DNA from: Emmonsiellopsis sp. PD_33
Lineage: Eukaryota; Ascomycota; Eurotiomycetes; Onygenales; Ajellomycetaceae
DNA length: 64,000 nt
Direction: 5' to 3'
Assembly: GCA_032988165.1 (NCBI GenBank)
Contig: JANTQF010000011.1
Coordinates: forward strand, 62,001 to 126,000
Shown: piece by piece, positions 22,237-35,200 of the stretch
Position numbering within the stretch: the first letter of the stretch is position 1
How the letters are laid out: the number at the start of each line of letters is the position of its first letter
Notes under the pieces: generated by a model
Told to the model about the DNA's origin: nothing
The model's input: only the letters and a program-made list of their open reading frames with translations
Database searches by the model: none
Made by a program: the position numbers and the translations under genes

Positions 22237-25200
22237 ATGACCAAGCATAATTTACAAGACCACCTGTCTTGGCTGTTGAACCGCGGACCCTCATTACCTC
22301 CGCCATTGGTTCCGCAACCCCAAACCACCACAGAAAGACAGGGCGGCATTGGGCGGAGTATCTCGAGCGTTTCAACCATTTCCCACCCGTCGAATGTATT
22401 GGAGGATGCTGTGACATCCCACTCGGAACATATTGGTGCTGATTTCGATCTTCAGGATGCAAAGGTGGAAGACAAGGACGGGTTAGGGTTGACATCGGAT
22501 GTGGATATGGCCAGGCTTCAATTTGCTCCTCCGTCATCAACAAAGCCTCGCATGCTGAGTAGCTTCAAGCAGAACCCTTCTGCCTCGCCAAGTACTCCGA
22601 TTACAGTGAAGAAACAGAACAGCTTCTCAGGTGTATCCCAAGAGAATGGCTCTTTGTCGAAGATCAAAGGTCCGTTGTATTTATGAGCAAAAATGCCTAT
22701 TTTCTTTGTATTAACTATCTATTATAGCTAGGGTACGGACTGGTACAGATATTACTCCTCCGCATACAAGTCCCGGGCCTCTTTCACGCAATGGAACCAA
22801 CTCACGAGAATCTCATGTATCAACAAGACATGTTGATGCTATCGATCTTACGGGTGATCTAGAACGGCTTACCTCCTCATCAGGCACCATGGAGACATTT
22901 GGGGAATCGCAACGGATATGGAGAGAAGATTTTGCATCTCGCCCCGAGCCATTGGAGCGCCGCGGTGTCAAAAGGAAGAGCAATGAATATGAAGCTGATT
23001 TAAGGTCACCCATCAGGCCATCGTTGCGGAGTCCTGGAAGGTCAGAGGAAAAGAAGACGAAACATCTGGATACCGGTCCGCCGGCTGCCTCTCGGGCTGC
23101 ATCAACGAATAAACCCTTCTCTCGGGGAGTCGTTGATGACTCTGAGGACGAAGATTATGGAGACGACTTTTTCGAAGATGCCAACACAAGTATTAAATCT
23201 CCGCAACGATCTCCAAGTTTGGGCGAGCTTTACCCACAGTTGTCGGGAAAACAAGATAAGGGGAACCTCGCTCGGTTGGGCGGGGACAAACCCAAGAAAT
23301 TTGCATCTTTTGACCGAACGGGCCTCAGTGATGGTAGTCGACCGGCTTCTGTTATATCGTCGCCTGCTTTAAATGCGCAGAAATCGTTTAACGGCAGCCA
23401 TCTTTCCAGTAATTCCATGTCCCGTGCGCCCTCGAGCCAGCAGGGGACCCCTAATCCTAGCTTAGTGCGCTTCCTCGAACTTCCTCCTGATTTCGTTAAC
23501 CGATTACTCGAAAAACTGAAAGGTGACCGTGCCTCGAATGCGGAACTCGCATATCAGCGGGCCATGGACGGTCTGGACGCGTCCGACTTGGTTAGTGAAA
23601 ATAAAGTTCTAATCGCGAGGATCGGGGCTCTTGAGGAACTCCGAGATGAACGCACGTCACATACTTCATTACTGAAGAGACAGGAAGAGCTCAAACGGCG
23701 AATAATATTAGCCGTTGAGCAAGAAGGTGTACTTTCTAATACGTCCGGTGATGTCGTCGACGCTCGGAAGCTGGCTCAGCAACGGCAGGAACAGGAATCC
23801 AGATTGCTTGACCTAATTGACCAGTCGGACATTTTTGCTAGCGGCAATGGCAATTTGTCTAGCAATGATGTTAGACCCCCCGAACAAACCGTTTTAATTA
23901 CGGGTACACAGTTTCCAAACCAGCCTGCAAGACGATCCCCAAGTGTGTTTGATTCTCCGCCTAACCCCGCCCGCAGCCCTCCCCGGCGCCCTTCTCCTTT
24001 GCCGCCAACATTTACGAAACCGAAGACACCTCCAAATCGGACCTCTGGGAACCTCAACTTCCGTGCTGACGACGATGACTTCATGTTGGATAATGACGAC
24101 CTATTTTCTAGGAACATGGGTACTCCCGCTGGGTTTGATCCGATAGATTTCGATAACGACGATGATGATTTTGACATGCTCGAAGCAGCCGAAAATTTTG
24201 AAAACCAATTACCTACATCAACCCATGGTCGTTCTTCATCTGCTCGAAATACATTTCGTGATCCTCCGTCTTCTGCAAAGAAGCCTGCTGCTGAGTCTAT
24301 GCAACATCCTTGGTCTAAAGATGTCAAGTGGGCACTGCTGGATCGCTTTGATCTTCGTGGATTTCGCCTTAATCAGCTCGAGGCGATTAACGCGACCCTA
24401 AGTGGGAAAGATACATTTGTTCTGATGCCAACTGGGGGAGGCAAGTCTCTTTGCTATCAGCTACCCTCTGTCATAAACAGCGGTACCACGCGTGGAGTTA
24501 CCGTTGTCATCTCCCCTCTTTTAAGTTTGATGGAAGACCAGGTTGCACACCTACAAGATATCCATATTCAGGCTTTTCTGATAAACGGCGAAGCGAGTGC
24601 TGAGCATAAACGCCTGGTATACGGCGCCCTTAGAAAGCCGAACGTCGAAAAACTCATACAACTCCTCTACGTCACTCCCGAAATGGTTAACAAAAATGGA
24701 GCGCTCCTGGACGTGTTGAGTGCCCTCCACGATCGACGTAAGCTGGCGCGGATTGTCATCGACGAGGCTCATTGTGTGAGCCAATGGGGGCATGATTTCA
24801 GGCCTGACTATAAAGAGCTGGGTAGAACGAGAGAACGGTTTCCGGGCGTTCCGCTTATGGCACTTACGGCTACCGCAACCGAGAATGTCAAAGTTGATGT
24901 TATTCATAATCTCAATATGCGAAACTCCGAGATTTTTATTCAGTCATTCAACCGTCCCAACTTGATTTATGAAGTTCGCAAAAAGACTACGGGCGTTGTT
25001 GATAGCATGGCAAAGCTCATTAAAGAGTCATATGATGGCCAAGCAGGCATAATATACTGCCTTGCAAGACAAACCTGCGAAAATGTTGCGAAAAAGCTTC
25101 GCAGCAGGGAGTACAATATTAAGGCTGCCCATTATCACGCTGGTCTTCCCTCTGATGAGCGAATAGCTATTCAGAAAGATTGGCAATCTGGAAAACATAC

Positions 25201-27150
25201 CGTTATTGTAGCCACGATCGCGTTTGGAATGGGAATTGATAAGCCGAATGTTCGTTTTGTCATACATCACAGCATCCCTAAAAGCTTGGAAGGATATTAC
25301 CAAGAAACAGGACGAGCCGGCCGAGACGGCTACAGATCAGGCTGTTACCTTTATTACGGGTTTGGCGATACAGCTTCCTTGCGACGAATGATTGACGATG
25401 GTGAGGGAAGCCGGGAGCAAAAGAATCGCCAGCACGAGATGCTTCGTCGCATAACCCAGTTCTGTCAGAATCGGAGTGATTGCCGAAGGGTTCAAATCCT
25501 CGCCTACTTCAACGAGAAGTTTCAAAAAGAGAATTGCAATCGGTCATGCGATAACTGTAAATCCGATGACAAATTCGAATCAATAGACTTCACGGGATAT
25601 GCTGCTTCTGCTGTGAAGCTTGTTCGCCGTCTCAGTAACGAAAAGGTGACCATGATATACTGCTCAGATATCTTCAGAGGCTCCACAACACGCAAATACT
25701 CGAACCCAGAGCATAAAAGGTTTCCTGAATTTGGTATCGGATCCAAGCTGGAACGTGAGGATGTTGAACGATTGTTCGCTCACCTTCTCAGCGAAGGGGC
25801 CCTACAGGAAGAGAATGTCATCAACGGCGCAAAATTTGCCACTCAATACATCCACCTTGGGTACAAAGCGAAGGAGTTTGAAAATGGTCGTCGCCCGCTG
25901 ACTCTTCCGGTTCGTATTTGTGCAGAAGGAAAAGCGCACCCGCAGACCAAAACTAGCAAGAAAAATACACGGACTGGGGTTGGGACTGCCACTAATGACT
26001 ACCCCCAATCCACAAATGTTTCGTCTCCTATTCAAGGAGCATCGCGGCGACCGAATACCCGGCGGAAGAGTAGCTATACCAACGACATATTCGAGGACGA
26101 CGACGAGAGCGACGGCTTTGAACCGATTCGTGAGGCTGGACAGCGTATCCGGTCTGATCATGATGATTTAGGCCCCCCAATCACCGATGACGGAAAACTA
26201 GTAGGACTTGATCCTCTCCGGAGCGTCATAGTTGAGGAATTCATGTTTTATGCCGAGAAGGCCTGCCACGAGGTATGTTCTCGAATTATGCTGATTTCAT
26301 CCATTTGAGGATCCCACTAATATCACCACAGATCATGCTGGAGAAATCTCTCCGCAACCAGCCATTTCCCAACGCCATTCTGCGTGAAATGGCAATTAAC
26401 TTGCCACAGGGTATTAGCTACAGCACCAGATAGGTTGACCACGCTGCTAACAACATAATAGATGAGCAACAGCTACTTGAGATTCCCAACATCGATCCGG
26501 ATAAGGTCGAACGCTATGGACCTGAATTCCTGCGCCTCCTTCGCCGAGCAGAGGAACGACACCAGGAGCTCTTGATGGATGGAAATAGAGACGGATCGCC
26601 TATTCCCGACCCTAATCACGAAAATGTCATCAACATTAGCAGTGACTCCGAGTTCGGTCACGATGATGACGTTGGCGATTTCATGGATGATTCCTATTCC
26701 GCCCTCGACTCCTTGGGGCATAGAAATTCATACACCGAGCCTGATGCTGAAGTCTCGGCATTTAACGCTCGCAGTAAGCATAGCTCTTGTCCCGCTACCA
26801 ACATCACTTGACTAACACAAAGGCCGTCAGTGTCTCAACTCCAACCCGCCCGTACCTCCGTTGCGCCTCCTCCCGGGCGACGAACGAACAGAGGTTCCTC
26901 TTCTCGACGCGGCGGGTCGTCCAGAGGCGGCAGAAGCTATCCCTCAAGTAGGGGTCCTAGATCTCGCAAAAGTGAAAGCGGCGGCATTTCAGCAAATAAG
27001 CAACCAAGGAAGCCCCGTTCAAAAAAGCCAACCCAGTCTGGCTCTTCTTATCAACCCAGACGTGGTGGTGGCGGTTCTGGCTCGAGGGCGTCTGGCGCTG
27101 GGTCCGGCTCCGGCTCCGGCTCCCGTGGCATTGGAATGATGCCTACATGA
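22237..27150 (+). CDS. sgs1: RecQ-family DNA helicase (Sgs1/BLM, QDE-3/MusN type)
   Basis: Five exons (22237-22669, 22728-26272, 26332-26410, 26462-26773, 26831-27150) give 1562 residues. A long disordered acidic/Ser-rich N terminus precedes the helicase (about 680-1080): MPTGGGKSLCYQLP (Walker A), DEAHCVSQWGHDFRPDY (motif II), ALTATATE (III), and the AFGMGIDKP and QETGRAGRDG motifs. Zinc ligands lie in NCNRSCDNCK (about 1079). RQC and HRDC regions follow (ILREMAINLP to GPEFLRLL), then an Arg/Gly/Ser-rich tail. The last acceptor is set so that the tail reads MSQLQPARTS in the RG-rich frame. Such enzymes work with topoisomerase III and Rmi1 to dissolve recombination intermediates in the nucleus; Neurospora QDE-3 also acts in quelling. 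Confidence 0.93.
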
Positions 27151-27671
27151 GCAGGATGAAATGATGCATGAGACTATCCATATATTTAGAAGATATTGTT
27201 AATTTTTTTGTTTTGGACCTCGCCGTCATCAAGTACCCACCCCTCCCCCCCCCCCTCTCCTATATCGACGATTACCCTGCTAGTTGAACGCTTTTATGCT
27301 CAGAAATGAAAGGAGAGACATACTATTACCCGAAAAGGTCTCCTGTTGATCGTTTTTACTATTTTCCTTTTTGATACCTACCCGCGTTACATTTATACAC
27401 ACACGCATACACACATATACACACTTTTGCAAAACATACATAACTTCGATAGATAGATATCCAGAATTGCCTTTTTAAACCAGTTGAGCGCGATGCAGGC
27501 GTGGCCATGCATGGCAAGTGGCTGTGCGCCTCCTATGCATCGGGGCAGAGAGAGGAGAAGAGAGATTTGAATGTTCCTTCTATATATATCTCCTCCGTAT
27601 TTGATTGATTGATTGATTAAAGCCCCCTATTTGAGATGGAGTTGTTTTTTTTCTCTTTCGATCTATGTTAC

Positions 27672-27700
27672 GGTATCTGGTATCTGGTATCTGGTATCTG
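27672..27700. repeat. Tandem 7-bp repeat (GGTATCT)4
   Basis: Four adjacent copies of a 7-base unit in noncoding sequence downstream of the RecQ gene. Confidence 0.85.
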
Positions 27701-28289
27701 ATGAGGGTTCAATGGCTATGATAATGATAACCGAGATATTTTGTTGTATGCATATATAGCATAATATTAACGGGCTGCTAATTGGGCCAAGTGAACGGGG
27801 GGGACACCATGGAGTGTCGATATTTTTGATATTGGTGATTTTATCTCCGCCTATATTTTCTTCCTCCTCCCTAGCAGAGAGACCAAAAAAATTCTAGCTT
27901 CCCCCCAGAAGTAATATCTGCCACCACTGCCACCAAACCAAACGTCTTCTCTCTTCTCAATCCATCATGGTCCGGTGGGTATCTTCTTCCCCGCACATAT
28001 TAACCTCTCTTCCACCCATTTTGTAGTCCTTGCCTCAAATAATCGCGAGCCTTTCGGCCTCCCCTAGGTGTCATCTCCAACGACAAGCAAGGGCCATGCA
28101 CCCACGATGCGCTCGCTGCACTGATGACGGAAGGGGAATATACGCCTCTGCCAAAATGGCAGATCCGTTTTCCCGTGGGAATGGGTAAAGGCCGAGTGAA
28201 AGTTATATAAACGGGCGACTATTATAAATCCTTCCGTTCCTTCCCATTATGCCTTTTATCAGGCTTCGCGTGTCCTTTTGGCAACTGCC

Positions 28290-28544
28290 CTAGGTCCGTT
28301 GTCGGGACCCATGGCGGTGGTGGAAATAACGAAGATAGATTTCTGCCTCTTCAATCCACCTTGGATTGTCTCCGTGTGGGCGTGGATTAGGTCTCCGGTA
28401 CTGTTCCCGCAGGTGTATTTTCCGGTAGGGTAATCCGAATATAGTCTGCTGCGCCATGTTCAAGCCCGTAGGAAGAAGGATCCCTTCCATTCCATGCATG
28501 GCAGACACATTCTCGTTCTCAATAAAACGAATGTTATAAAACAT
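28290..28544 (-). CDS. Small hypothetical ORF
   Basis: An ATG-started frame of 84 codons rich in Arg, His and Tyr, including IFGLPYRKIHLREQYRR. It has no recognisable domain and no partner exon. It sits just downstream of vps71 on the same strand, so it may be a chance frame in the 3' flank. I list it because its composition is more protein-like than other intergenic frames. Confidence 0.2.
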   Translation of the reverse strand: MFYNIRFIENENVSAMHGMEGILLPTGLNMAQQTIFGLPYRKIHLREQYRRPNPRPHGDNPRWIEEAEIYLRYFHHRHGSRQRT

Positions 28545-28588
28545 CTATAACAATTCTCCAATACCCAACCCTAACCCCCCAACCCGCC

Positions 28589-29582
28589 CTACCCATAAAA
28601 CCGATCACACCTCGTCTCCTCATGAATTCGATAACAATCCAACCCGCACGCCCGCGCATGGCACTTCATACACTTGACCCGCCCCCAGTACCCACATATA
28701 CTACAAAAATGCCTCTCCGGTTTCGCCAACCGGCCACTCCCGGACGCACTTGCCACCGTCGCGCGTGCGGCGTTATATGATAGAGGCGGCTCGGATAGGA
28801 GCATCTGCATCAGCCGCTCCGAGGGCGCGTGCGGGATGTAGGAGCGGAGCAAGGGGTCGCTGTCGTGTTCGGAGGTGATGAGTTTGGAGGCATGCGGGTG
28901 TGGTGGGGCGCGGGAGGTGGGAATGGTGGTGCTGGTGCTAGGGAGTGGTTGTTGTTTGGGGGTGGCGGGGTGCGAGCCGCCGCGCGGGGAGGGGGCGGCG
29001 CTGGGTTTTGAGGATCTATGGGCGGCAGAGCGTTGGGTGGCGGTAATGCTGGTCGCGGGGGCTGAGAGGGAGGATGATGCGAAGGGGTTGTTTTGGGATT
29101 GCGCTGCCTGGGTGAGCGCGGCTTCCTCGTCGTCGAGGTAGTTTTTGAAGGACTTTTGGGAGATGAGGATGCGGCGGACGTTGGTGGTTGTTTTGCTGCG
29201 GGATTTTTCGACTTTGGATTCTTTTTTCTGGGTCAGTACTTTCTTTTTCTTAGAGATTTGAATAAACCGATGTTTGTAGGGATGAGATAATTCCAAAGAG
29301 GATAGTCATACCCTTCTTAGGCGCCGCCCTCTGCCTCGGCGGAATGGGAATATGTGTGTCCTTATGATTCTCCCGATCGAGTTCAGCAAGATGCTTCAGT
29401 ATCGCAGTATTCTGCCGCGACGAGACATCAGCGCGTCCACCTCCTCCTATCTCGCGCGCACCGCGTTTTCGAGCTGCTCTCCCGCCGCCGGTTGAAGCGC
29501 CATATCTCGTGTCTGGAACATAGGCCCAGCCGGCAGTGTGGTGAGAAGAGGAGGTTGGGAGGATCTCTATTTTGTTGGACAT
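28589..29582 (-). CDS. vps71: SWR1-complex HIT zinc-finger subunit Vps71/Swc6
   Basis: Two exons (29582-29312, 29220-28589) give 300 residues. The C terminus is a HIT-type zinc finger: FCSICGYWGRVKCMKC, ACGLDCYRIH and EETRC, followed by DRFYG. The mid-region RTTTNVRRILISQK-like segment leads into KSFKNYLDDEEAA, the conserved block of Vps71/ZNHIT1. This nuclear subunit of the SWR1 remodeller helps exchange H2A for H2A.Z. The acceptor is an AAG, chosen because it alone joins PKKE to SKVEKSRSK in frame; nearby CAG sites break the frame. Confidence 0.87.
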
Positions 29583-30362
29583 GACGGGCAGAGGAGGGTA
29601 TTAAATTAAATCATTGTCGAGCTGGGCTATGGGTTGCAGAGGGCGGAAGGTTGGGCTCTGAGCGAGGTCTGGATACAAGATGATGGAGGTTGAGATGTGT
29701 TTGGCATGTTTGCATCCAACACAAATGGGATCTCCCCTGATGCCACATACATCTACAGCGAAATTAAAAGACATCTTCTCGTCGCAACCATTGGCACCAT
29801 AAGATCTATTGCATACCAGTTTACTACATAGATATTTAGCCGGTCTGCCGGTCTTTCCTTTTCCCTTGCTCCGTAGTTGTCACTTAACTTGTTTGAGGAG
29901 CGGTATCAGAGAAATGTGATCTCGGATGCCATGGGGGAATCATTACAACCACTGCGCGTTACGCACTATTGAATGTAGGGGAAAATGAATTAAGTAAGTT
30001 TGTCGTAAAGTTTGTCGTAAAGGAGAGAAAACTGCATCTGGTTTGGTTGAGTAGAGAAGCTGGTAAGTAACTTACTGTCAGTCAGGAGGCCGCAACATTC
30101 AATGAAGCTTAGGGAGCATAGTAGTACAGTAGGACAGGTTAATCCACACAGGGAGGGGGGTATCAGGACCAAAAACATATCCGACACGGCGAACCCAGCA
30201 AGTAAGTGAAAAAGAGAAATCCAACACAACAAAACAAGTACCATTCACGCACGCTTAGGTATAATCAATCAAATCCATAACATTGCCATTAAAAAAAACC
30301 CGAGCCCGAACCAGAAAAAGGCAGCATTAATGGAGAAAAAGCAAGGCTTCCCCATTGGTTTA
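29583..30362. other. Intergenic, vps71 promoter and 3' flank of the next gene
   Basis: It contains a short direct repeat near 30000-30021 (GTTTGTCGTAAA twice). No gene is supported. Confidence 0.45.
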
Positions 30363-31493
30363 TCATTTCTTCTTCTGCAACTGGTCCAGTTTCCCTTCTA
30401 GATCCATCACGTAGGAATTGAGACGTTGCGTCGCTGCTTGCAAGGCCTATATCACCCTCGGGGAAAGTCGCATGATAGCACGGGGGAAATGTCAGCCTCC
30501 GGATACTCACTTTGTGGGGGTGGGATTGGTGGGAGAAGCAGATACATAAAGGGGGTATTAAGGGGGGAGGGGATTAAAAGGGGCCAACATTAAAAACAGA
30601 AGAGGAGAAAGCGCAAGGTGAATGAAGAAATCCAAGTGGCCTCCACGAATTAGCAGTCTCCAGCTTTTTCTGGGAAATGACGACAAATGCAGCTTGTGCT
30701 CTTTCTAAGCAAAATATATGAAAGCCCTCCCAAGTCTAGTATTAGGGGAATCAATCATCTGCGCCCGCTTTTGTGTTTCTTTCTTTCTTTCTTTCTTTCT
30801 TCCCCTCTCATCTCTATCCCAAACAAAGGAGTGGAAGTGGAATAGAACAAGGCGAAAAGGAAACCAACAGCGAGAGGGGCGGAAATGGGAGGAGGGGAGG
30901 GGAGTGTGCAGAAAATCTAAACAACACCGTTCTATGACCGTCTATGGCCCGTCTATATCTCTTTCCGTTTATTTTCTTTTGTCTTTCTCCATGGACTCTA
31001 TTTGTGCTCAACATCACCTTGATAACGAAAGCGAAGAAAAAGGGGCACTTGTAGTGTAGTGTATGGGTAAAATGGCATCAATCACATCAAACGCAAAAAC
31101 GTACGTAGATGTCTTCCGTCAACATCTCGTTCGACACTCTATACTCTTCCAGAATATAGTAATACACCGCCGTGCCTGCGGCCGCGGAGCCGAAGAGGAA
31201 GCCGAATAATCTATACTCCCAGTAATCACAAAACATCAGTCGTCTGTCTAACCAATTCAAACACACACACAGAACGTGACATCGTAAGAAATGGAATGGA
31301 ATGGATAGTAGGTATCAACTCACCCCCCTCTAAACGCGCCCACAGGCTTCTGCGCGGGCAACGCTTGACCCGCCGCCGCCGCATCCGCGGTATTCAGCAG
31401 CCGGCTGCTGGTCGATAGGGGTCTTCGGGTCGCGAAGCGCGGGGCGGCGAATAGGGAGCGACGGAGGAGGGGGGAGAAGGGCGTTGGTGCCAT
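30363..31493 (-). CDS. Small mitochondrial single-pass membrane protein, uncharacterised
   Basis: Three exons (31493-31324, 31210-31105, 30446-30363) give 119 residues. The N terminus is an Arg/Ser-rich presequence without acids (FSPLLRRSLFAAPRFATRR) typical of mitochondrial import. A membrane helix follows (LFGFLFGSAAAGTAVYYYI), then a helical tail (VSNEMLTEDIY, ALQAATQRLNSYVMDLEGKL) likely to form a coiled coil, ending QLQKKK. I believe it is a conserved fungal hypothetical, but I know no function for it. The last intron is 658 nt, by far the longest here, with GTACGT donor and TAG acceptor; both joins keep the frame. A TTTC microsatellite sits inside that intron. Confidence 0.8.
30778..30802. 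repeat. TTTC microsatellite inside an intron
   Basis: About six copies of TTTC within the 658-nt intron of the small mitochondrial protein gene. Confidence 0.85.
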
Positions 31494-32295
31494 GGTGAAT
31501 GGGACCGTTTCGTCTGGTTGGTATGGGTGTGGGTTGCGGGAGGGAGTACTAGGGATACGAGTTCGCGGATCACGCACAGGGCAGACCGCGGGGTAGAGAA
31601 TGAGGGGAGTAGAAGAAACGAGAGGCGGGCTGGCCGGCTTCCAGCTGTTGAAGGGAGCGGGGCGAGCGGTGGGATAGGAGGTTGGTATGAAGGGGGTGGT
31701 GGTGAGTTGACGGAGGAGGTTTGGTGTTTGTGATGTTTGTTTGGAGAGGAGGCTTGGCGCGGCGATTAGATAAATGGAGAACTGGATGGGAGACAACAGA
31801 CAGATGGAGGAACTGAGTAGTCTCTGTTGTTAAGGTGAAGATGGATTATTGTTCAACGAAGGAAGCAGAAGAAAGAGAAAGAGGAAAAAGGAGGGAAATG
31901 TAACTGTGATTATTTTATTTTCTTTTTTTCCCTTGTGTCTCAATTTGAATAAGCGGTTCAGTTAGTGAAATTATTTTTCCAACCAACCCCCTGTCCCATG
32001 CATGCTCAGTGGCCACCGCTCAACAAAAGAAAAGGACACTTTGCCGGGTTACATAAATGTTTGTCACTGCGGCTGGTTAATTTGCGCCACAGGTACACCT
32101 TTTTACCCGGCAATCTGAGGCGTGGGGGGTAGGGTGGGACACGCTTCGAAAGTATTCGAAATAGAAATATCCAACTACCACAGCGACGAATAAAACGCAG
32201 GCAAAAATAAAGGGCATAGTGGTATTATCCAATCGCAAGACTAGGAGCCTATAATAATAACAGACATACTAAACATATGGAGAGCAAAAATCCCC
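31494..32295. other. Intergenic
   Basis: Promoter of the small mitochondrial gene and 3' flank of dopA. A long upstream frame continues the mitochondrial ORF but is low-complexity, so the internal ATG at 31493 is preferred. Nothing else is supported. Confidence 0.5.
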
Positions 32296-35200
32296 TCAAT
32301 TCGCCACCGTAAACTCATTAAACAAATCCGCCAGCAGATCGTCCTTACACGCCGCCAAGTCCGGCACTCCCATACTATACATACTCTCGAACGCATGTAT
32401 ACTCAGCCGGTCGAAGAACGGCCGCAGCACAGTGTCGACGATCTCGTCCTTGGCCGTCTCCCGGCTCAGCTCCGAATTCAGCCACGACTTTTTAAACCCG
32501 TCGCCGTGGTCGTTAGGTCCTTGGTTCTGGGACGAATGTGAATCGCTATGGTTCGCGCTTTCGGTGCCTAGGCTTTGGGCAACGCCATCCGCAAGTGCGA
32601 TGGATTGCCAGTGGTCGGGTGGGTAGATGACGTCGATAGTGTCTGTAACGAAGAGCCATTCTTGCAGTTGGAAGTCGTCGGGGGCGATGAGGAGGAGGGT
32701 TTCGAGGAGTTTGCAGGCTTGGAGGAGGGAGTAAGGGCTGTAGGTTTCGGAATGTTGGCCCGGTGCGATGGCGGAGATCGCGTCGTGGAGTTCGCTGTTA
32801 ATCATCGGCCAGAAAGGGGAGAGATGGATGGCTGAGGTTTTAAGTACGAGAGACCGAAGAACCATGTAGATTTCTGCACGGGTTACAGATGATGGAGACG
32901 AAATGTGAGTTGCTGTTAACAGGTCTTCGAGCTTTTGGTGGACGTTAGAGAGTTCACCGCTGAAATGGTCTTCGTTGGCAGCGAGCACGAGTAGCGCAAT
33001 CCGTCGCAGATTCAGCTGAGCTTTGCGGTCTGCTTCCAATCGAGCAGCGGTGGCACCAACGCCAAACATTATACCCGCAGATGTAGGGGGAGTTAGACGA
33101 GAAAGCAGGTCTGGCAGTCGATCCTTATCGGTCAAGACCCAGTGCCGAAGTAAATTAAGCCAGTTCGACTGCACAACGCCGAGTTTTGTGGTGAAGAATT
33201 TTGGGTCGTTGAATGCGTCGCTCACATCTTTCCTCCAGTGTTTGGAGGCGGCGGGGATTTTCGACATCTGGTATACAAGTTCTAAGAGCCCTTTGTGGAC
33301 GTTTTGGGGAAATAGTCTCGAATGGAACAACGGTGCCACTATATTCGTTGATATGTTTGACATGGCAGTGGAGATTCTGTCTGTCTCCCCTAGAGTTGTA
33401 ACTAGAGCAGGCATAACCGACGCGAGGATACTGACGATATCATCAGGTCCAACAAGCTGCTGACCTTTAGGGGTGGAGCCCGAACGTTCATTCTCTGAGA
33501 ATTGTTGTCGTGCCGGCGTCGGTTCTTGGGAGCCAAGAGGCTTGCTGGTGAAAATGGCTGTGAGGAGGCGCAACAGTAAATCCTTGGGATAGGTTAGTTT
33601 CATGCATCTATAATTTTTAGGGCCATGGTTGGGCTTACCCCGAGGTCCTTCCTTGCCCGCCGGTCATCCCCAAAGTTAGTACGCTCCATCTTTTCGCCCA
33701 ATATGGCTGTGAACTCCATCAATCTTGGCAGTATTTGGCGGTGGGGGAAGGGATTCGCAAGTACATCACGAAGGAACGTCGTGCAGTCAGCCCATATCTC
33801 ATCCAGCACATCATCGTCCAGAGATCTGGCATAAGTGACAAGGAACGCAACCAGGTCAGCTTCTGAAAGCCTTGACGTCATGACAGACTTGCGACTAGGC
33901 TCTAGTGCAGCCGGATTGGTTCTACTGTATATAGAATTAAAAATCGCAGGTATAGTGACCTTAGGTCGTGATCCATCTAGTGTGTGAAGAAGGTTGAATA
34001 CCGATCGAGCCTCTGCCGGATCATCCTCAGAAACCGCCTTGTGCCATAGCTGGACTAGTGTTTCCAAACAGTCCAGAGCTTCGGCGTTGAACAAATGCTC
34101 CAAGATCCGCCGTGACCGGTTCCTCATCCGTAGCGAAGTGTATTGGAAGGACGAAATCGATTCTGGGTCTTGAATATTCCCATGCCGTCGAATACTGCCC
34201 CACGACCAAATCGAGAAGCATAAACGGACAGTATCCTGGAAACAAAGCAGGACGGTAAGTCTGTCATTGGCTGTCGCGCTGCGGGTTTGATTGCCTTCAG
34301 TGGCGAATACCCCAGAAACCATATTTCCGAAGAATCCTTGAGGTTGATCGGGGCTTTTGACAGTAGTGACACTTTCTTCCTCGACAAGGAGACGCTCATG
34401 GGCGGTTGCAATGCAGTTCTCCAGTCCACTAAGCAAGGCAATTGTGATGTGTTCAGATCGGTCCTGTACCGAGCCATGTGTCTTCTTAAACACAAGTTGC
34501 AGTTCATTATATGAAGCAGTGATCTGCTTGCATAGACACTCTACCAATGTCAGCAAGACTTGGAAAATGGTTCTAGAGTACAACGGCAAGCATTCGCCAA
34601 GTAAATTGATCCACTTTTGGACGACTCCATGGGAAGAAGTTGAGCTGAGTCCTTTTAGTAAACACTGCAGGAGTTGGGGTGGAGGCAATGGAGCCACATG
34701 CAAGACCTGTTCAGGCTTCTCGCCGCCTAGGGACAGGCGTGACATATTTGAGAGTGCATCGATGGAGGACTTTCTATGGTGTTTCGGTGGTATCTGGGGT
34801 GCTTCCAAGAGTTCATGTGTGAACCGATTTTTTAGCGCCGCCAACAGGGTGTCGATCATGGCAGGTTGAAGTGTAGCTCTGTTATTGTCCAAAGAGAAGC
34901 ACAACTGGTCAATAAGGAACCCGTCCATATCTAATTCGACAAGCTGTTCAGCACCTGGTCCCATTAGAAGCTGGCGCATAACGGTAAATACAGCCAACTG
35001 CATTCGCTCCTCCTCGCTATGCAGCTCCCGAGCAGCGGTTACGCGTCCGGTGAGAGCACGAATGCAAATGTGTATCAAAGCGGATTGGATGCTTAGGTTG
35101 TCTGAGTCATCTAGAATGGCATCTGTTAATATCCATCCCGGGGTTTTTGTTCGGTAGCAAAACTTACCATCTGCTTCAGCTGGCTCACGCTGCTTGCCCA

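Larger units (their letters stand above)
27151..28588. other. Intergenic, 3' flanks with simple repeats
   Basis: Between the convergent sgs1 and vps71 genes. It holds a TTGA run near 27601-27617 and a four-copy GGTATCT repeat at about 27672-27700. A CT-rich leader followed by ATG at 27967 looks like a start site, but splicing gives only a roughly 42-residue peptide with no match. An 84-codon frame lies on the minus strand at 28290-28544. Confidence 0.45.

Noticed and set aside
23776..24327. 183-codon minus-strand frame
   Set aside because: It is antisense to the RecQ N-terminal region with no features of its own.
25485..25505. GGTTCAAATCC string resembling a tRNA T-arm
   Set aside because: It is inside the RecQ coding sequence and no acceptor stem or anticodon arm fits around it.
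27967..28200. CT-rich leader plus ATG with a possible intron
   Set aside because: Splicing gives only about 42 residues with no match; other acceptors hit stops at once. It may be a noncoding transcript start.
28566..28585. CCCTAACCC string, telomere-like
   Set aside because: Only one copy in a C-rich stretch; no tandem array.
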